Shown here piece by piece: positions 50,552-51,001 of a stretch of 51,001 nt of DNA (its first letter is position 1; every line of letters begins with the position of its first letter). The notes under the pieces are model-generated. The model saw only the letters and a program-made list of their open reading frames with translations, made no database searches and was not told the DNA's origin. The stretch comes from JAENVU01 sp046598395 (GTDB lineage Bacteria > Actinomycetota > Acidimicrobiia > IMCC26256 > JAENVU01): positions 1 through 51,001 of the forward strand of contig JBKJIQ010000016.1 of assembly GCA_046598395.1 (NCBI GenBank). The letters are read 5' to 3'. The position numbers and the translations under genes were made by a program.

Positions 50552-50880
50552 ATGACAATCGAACGCTCCGAACCCGCATTCCAACTTGGCGAGCGCGAGA
50601 TGCTCGACGCGTGGCTCGATTATCACCGCGCCACGCTCGCGTTCAAGTGCGAGGGACTGAGCGACGATCAGCTGCGCAAGCGCGCGGTCCCGCCGTCGAC
50701 GATGTCGCTGCTCGGACTCGTACGACACATGGCGATGTCGAGGCGAACTGGTTCCGACGCGTGCTGTCCGGTGACGACGATTGCCGCAGCTACTGGAGTG
50801 ACACCAACCCTGATGGCGACTTCAACGATGTCGAGACCGCGGCGGTGGAGGCCGACTTCTTCGCCCATTCGTTGCACTGA
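50552..50880 (+). pseudogene. Frameshifted DinB-like (DUF664-type) protein gene
   Basis: The first part reads MLDAWLDYHRATLAFKCEGLSDDQL, then RKRAVPPSTMSLLGLVRHMA, which is the start of a DinB-superfamily protein of the DUF664 group. At about 50735 the expected continuation (VEANWFRRVLSGDDDCRSYW) is found in another frame, consistent with loss of one base after CACATGGCG. That frame then ends early at 50880, short of the usual length of about 170 residues and lacking the C-terminal histidines. The original protein may have been a thiol-dependent metalloenzyme. Confidence 0.75.
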
Positions 50881-50940
50881 GTTTCGGCCGCGCCTTCCGC
50901 GGAGCTTGACGGAATAGCCCGTAAATCATGGGTTTTGGGT

Positions 50941-50964
50941 GTGGTCTCACCCTTCTGTCAGTAT
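50941..50964 (+). promoter_or_regulatory. Third copy of the GTCTCACCCT promoter-like motif
   Basis: gtggtctcac, then ccttctgt (8 bases), then cagtat as a possible -10 hexamer. Relative spacing of TCTCAC to the hexamer is the same as at recA and the LysM gene. It ends nine bases before the ATG at 50973, which would make a nearly leaderless transcript. Confidence 0.35.
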
Positions 50965-50972
50965 GCGAATAG

Positions 50973-51001
50973 ATGTTCGAGACGGCGGGTTCCGACGAGT
51001 T
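50973..51001 (+). CDS. Possible start of a further gene, cut by the window edge
   Basis: ATG at 50973 opens a frame MFETAGSDE that continues to the last base. Only nine codons are visible, so no family can be assigned. It is listed because a promoter-like motif lies just upstream. Such a start would fit DUF222/HNH (13E12-type) proteins, but this is a guess. Confidence 0.25.

Overview
The window is GC-rich, densely packed chromosomal DNA from an actinobacterium. The main grounds are a LysM protein/lexA/nrdR neighbourhood arranged as in mycobacteria, a B12-dependent (class II) ribonucleotide reductase, a DUF3097 protein, an F420-type luciferase-like (LLM) oxidoreductase, a HelD-type helicase, frequent GTG starts, and ATGA, GTGA or TGATG gene junctions. 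The many acyl-CoA, SDR and LLM-type catabolic genes suggest a free-living heterotroph of the Acidimicrobiia type, but that class-level placement is inference. I saw no rRNA, tRNA, CRISPR array, phage or insertion sequence.

Layout. 1-9.8 kb: a partial SDR, oligoendopeptidase F with a 71-bp repeat spanning its stop codon, an M1 metallopeptidase lipoprotein, a HelD-like helicase, a histidine phosphatase, and a quinone oxidoreductase and SDR divergent across a 49-bp near-perfect palindrome. 9.8-19.5 kb: an NTF2-like protein, a zinc alcohol dehydrogenase, a methyltransferase coupled to a MerR regulator, a phosphotransferase whose 5' end shares a 15-bp minisatellite with that regulator, an ABC-2 exporter, a NUDIX hydrolase, an LLM oxidoreductase, an epimerase and an SDR. 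19.5-30 kb: HU, a DinG-like helicase, an acyl-CoA synthetase, MaoC, DUF3097, a SurE-like lipoprotein, a VOC protein, a Coq4-like protein, an MFS exporter and a protein I do not recognise. 30-31.5 kb: a PepSY protein beside a beheaded histidine kinase. 31.5-37 kb: nrdJ, nrdR, a LysM cell-division-suppressor-like gene and lexA, with an NrdR box and SOS boxes. 37-38 kb: a decayed trehalose-synthase-like gene and an enoyl-CoA hydratase. 38.5-46.2 kb: a minus-strand gene run miaB-miaA-dapF-hflX-dapC-dapD-dapE (tRNA A37 modification plus the succinylase route to diaminopimelate and lysine). 46.3-51 kb: a TSUP permease, recA, a cupredoxin lipoprotein, an internally duplicated helical lipoprotein, a frameshifted DinB-like gene and possibly the start of another gene.

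The most striking observations are these. First, a promoter-like motif (GTCTCACCCT plus a -10-like hexamer at fixed spacing) recurs upstream of recA, the LysM gene and an ORF at the window edge; its spacing resembles the LexA-independent PafBC (RecA-NDp) promoter of mycobacteria. Second, miaA lies in the same frame as miaB directly after the miaB UGA and has no ATG, GTG or TTG ahead of its P-loop. Third, short tandem duplications, mostly 14-16 bp, occur repeatedly at gene ends, and one replaces the first helix of a MerR DNA-binding domain. Fourth, a blue-copper lipoprotein is paired with an internally duplicated, His-rich helical lipoprotein. Three decayed genes (kinase, trehalose synthase, DinB) indicate ongoing gene loss.
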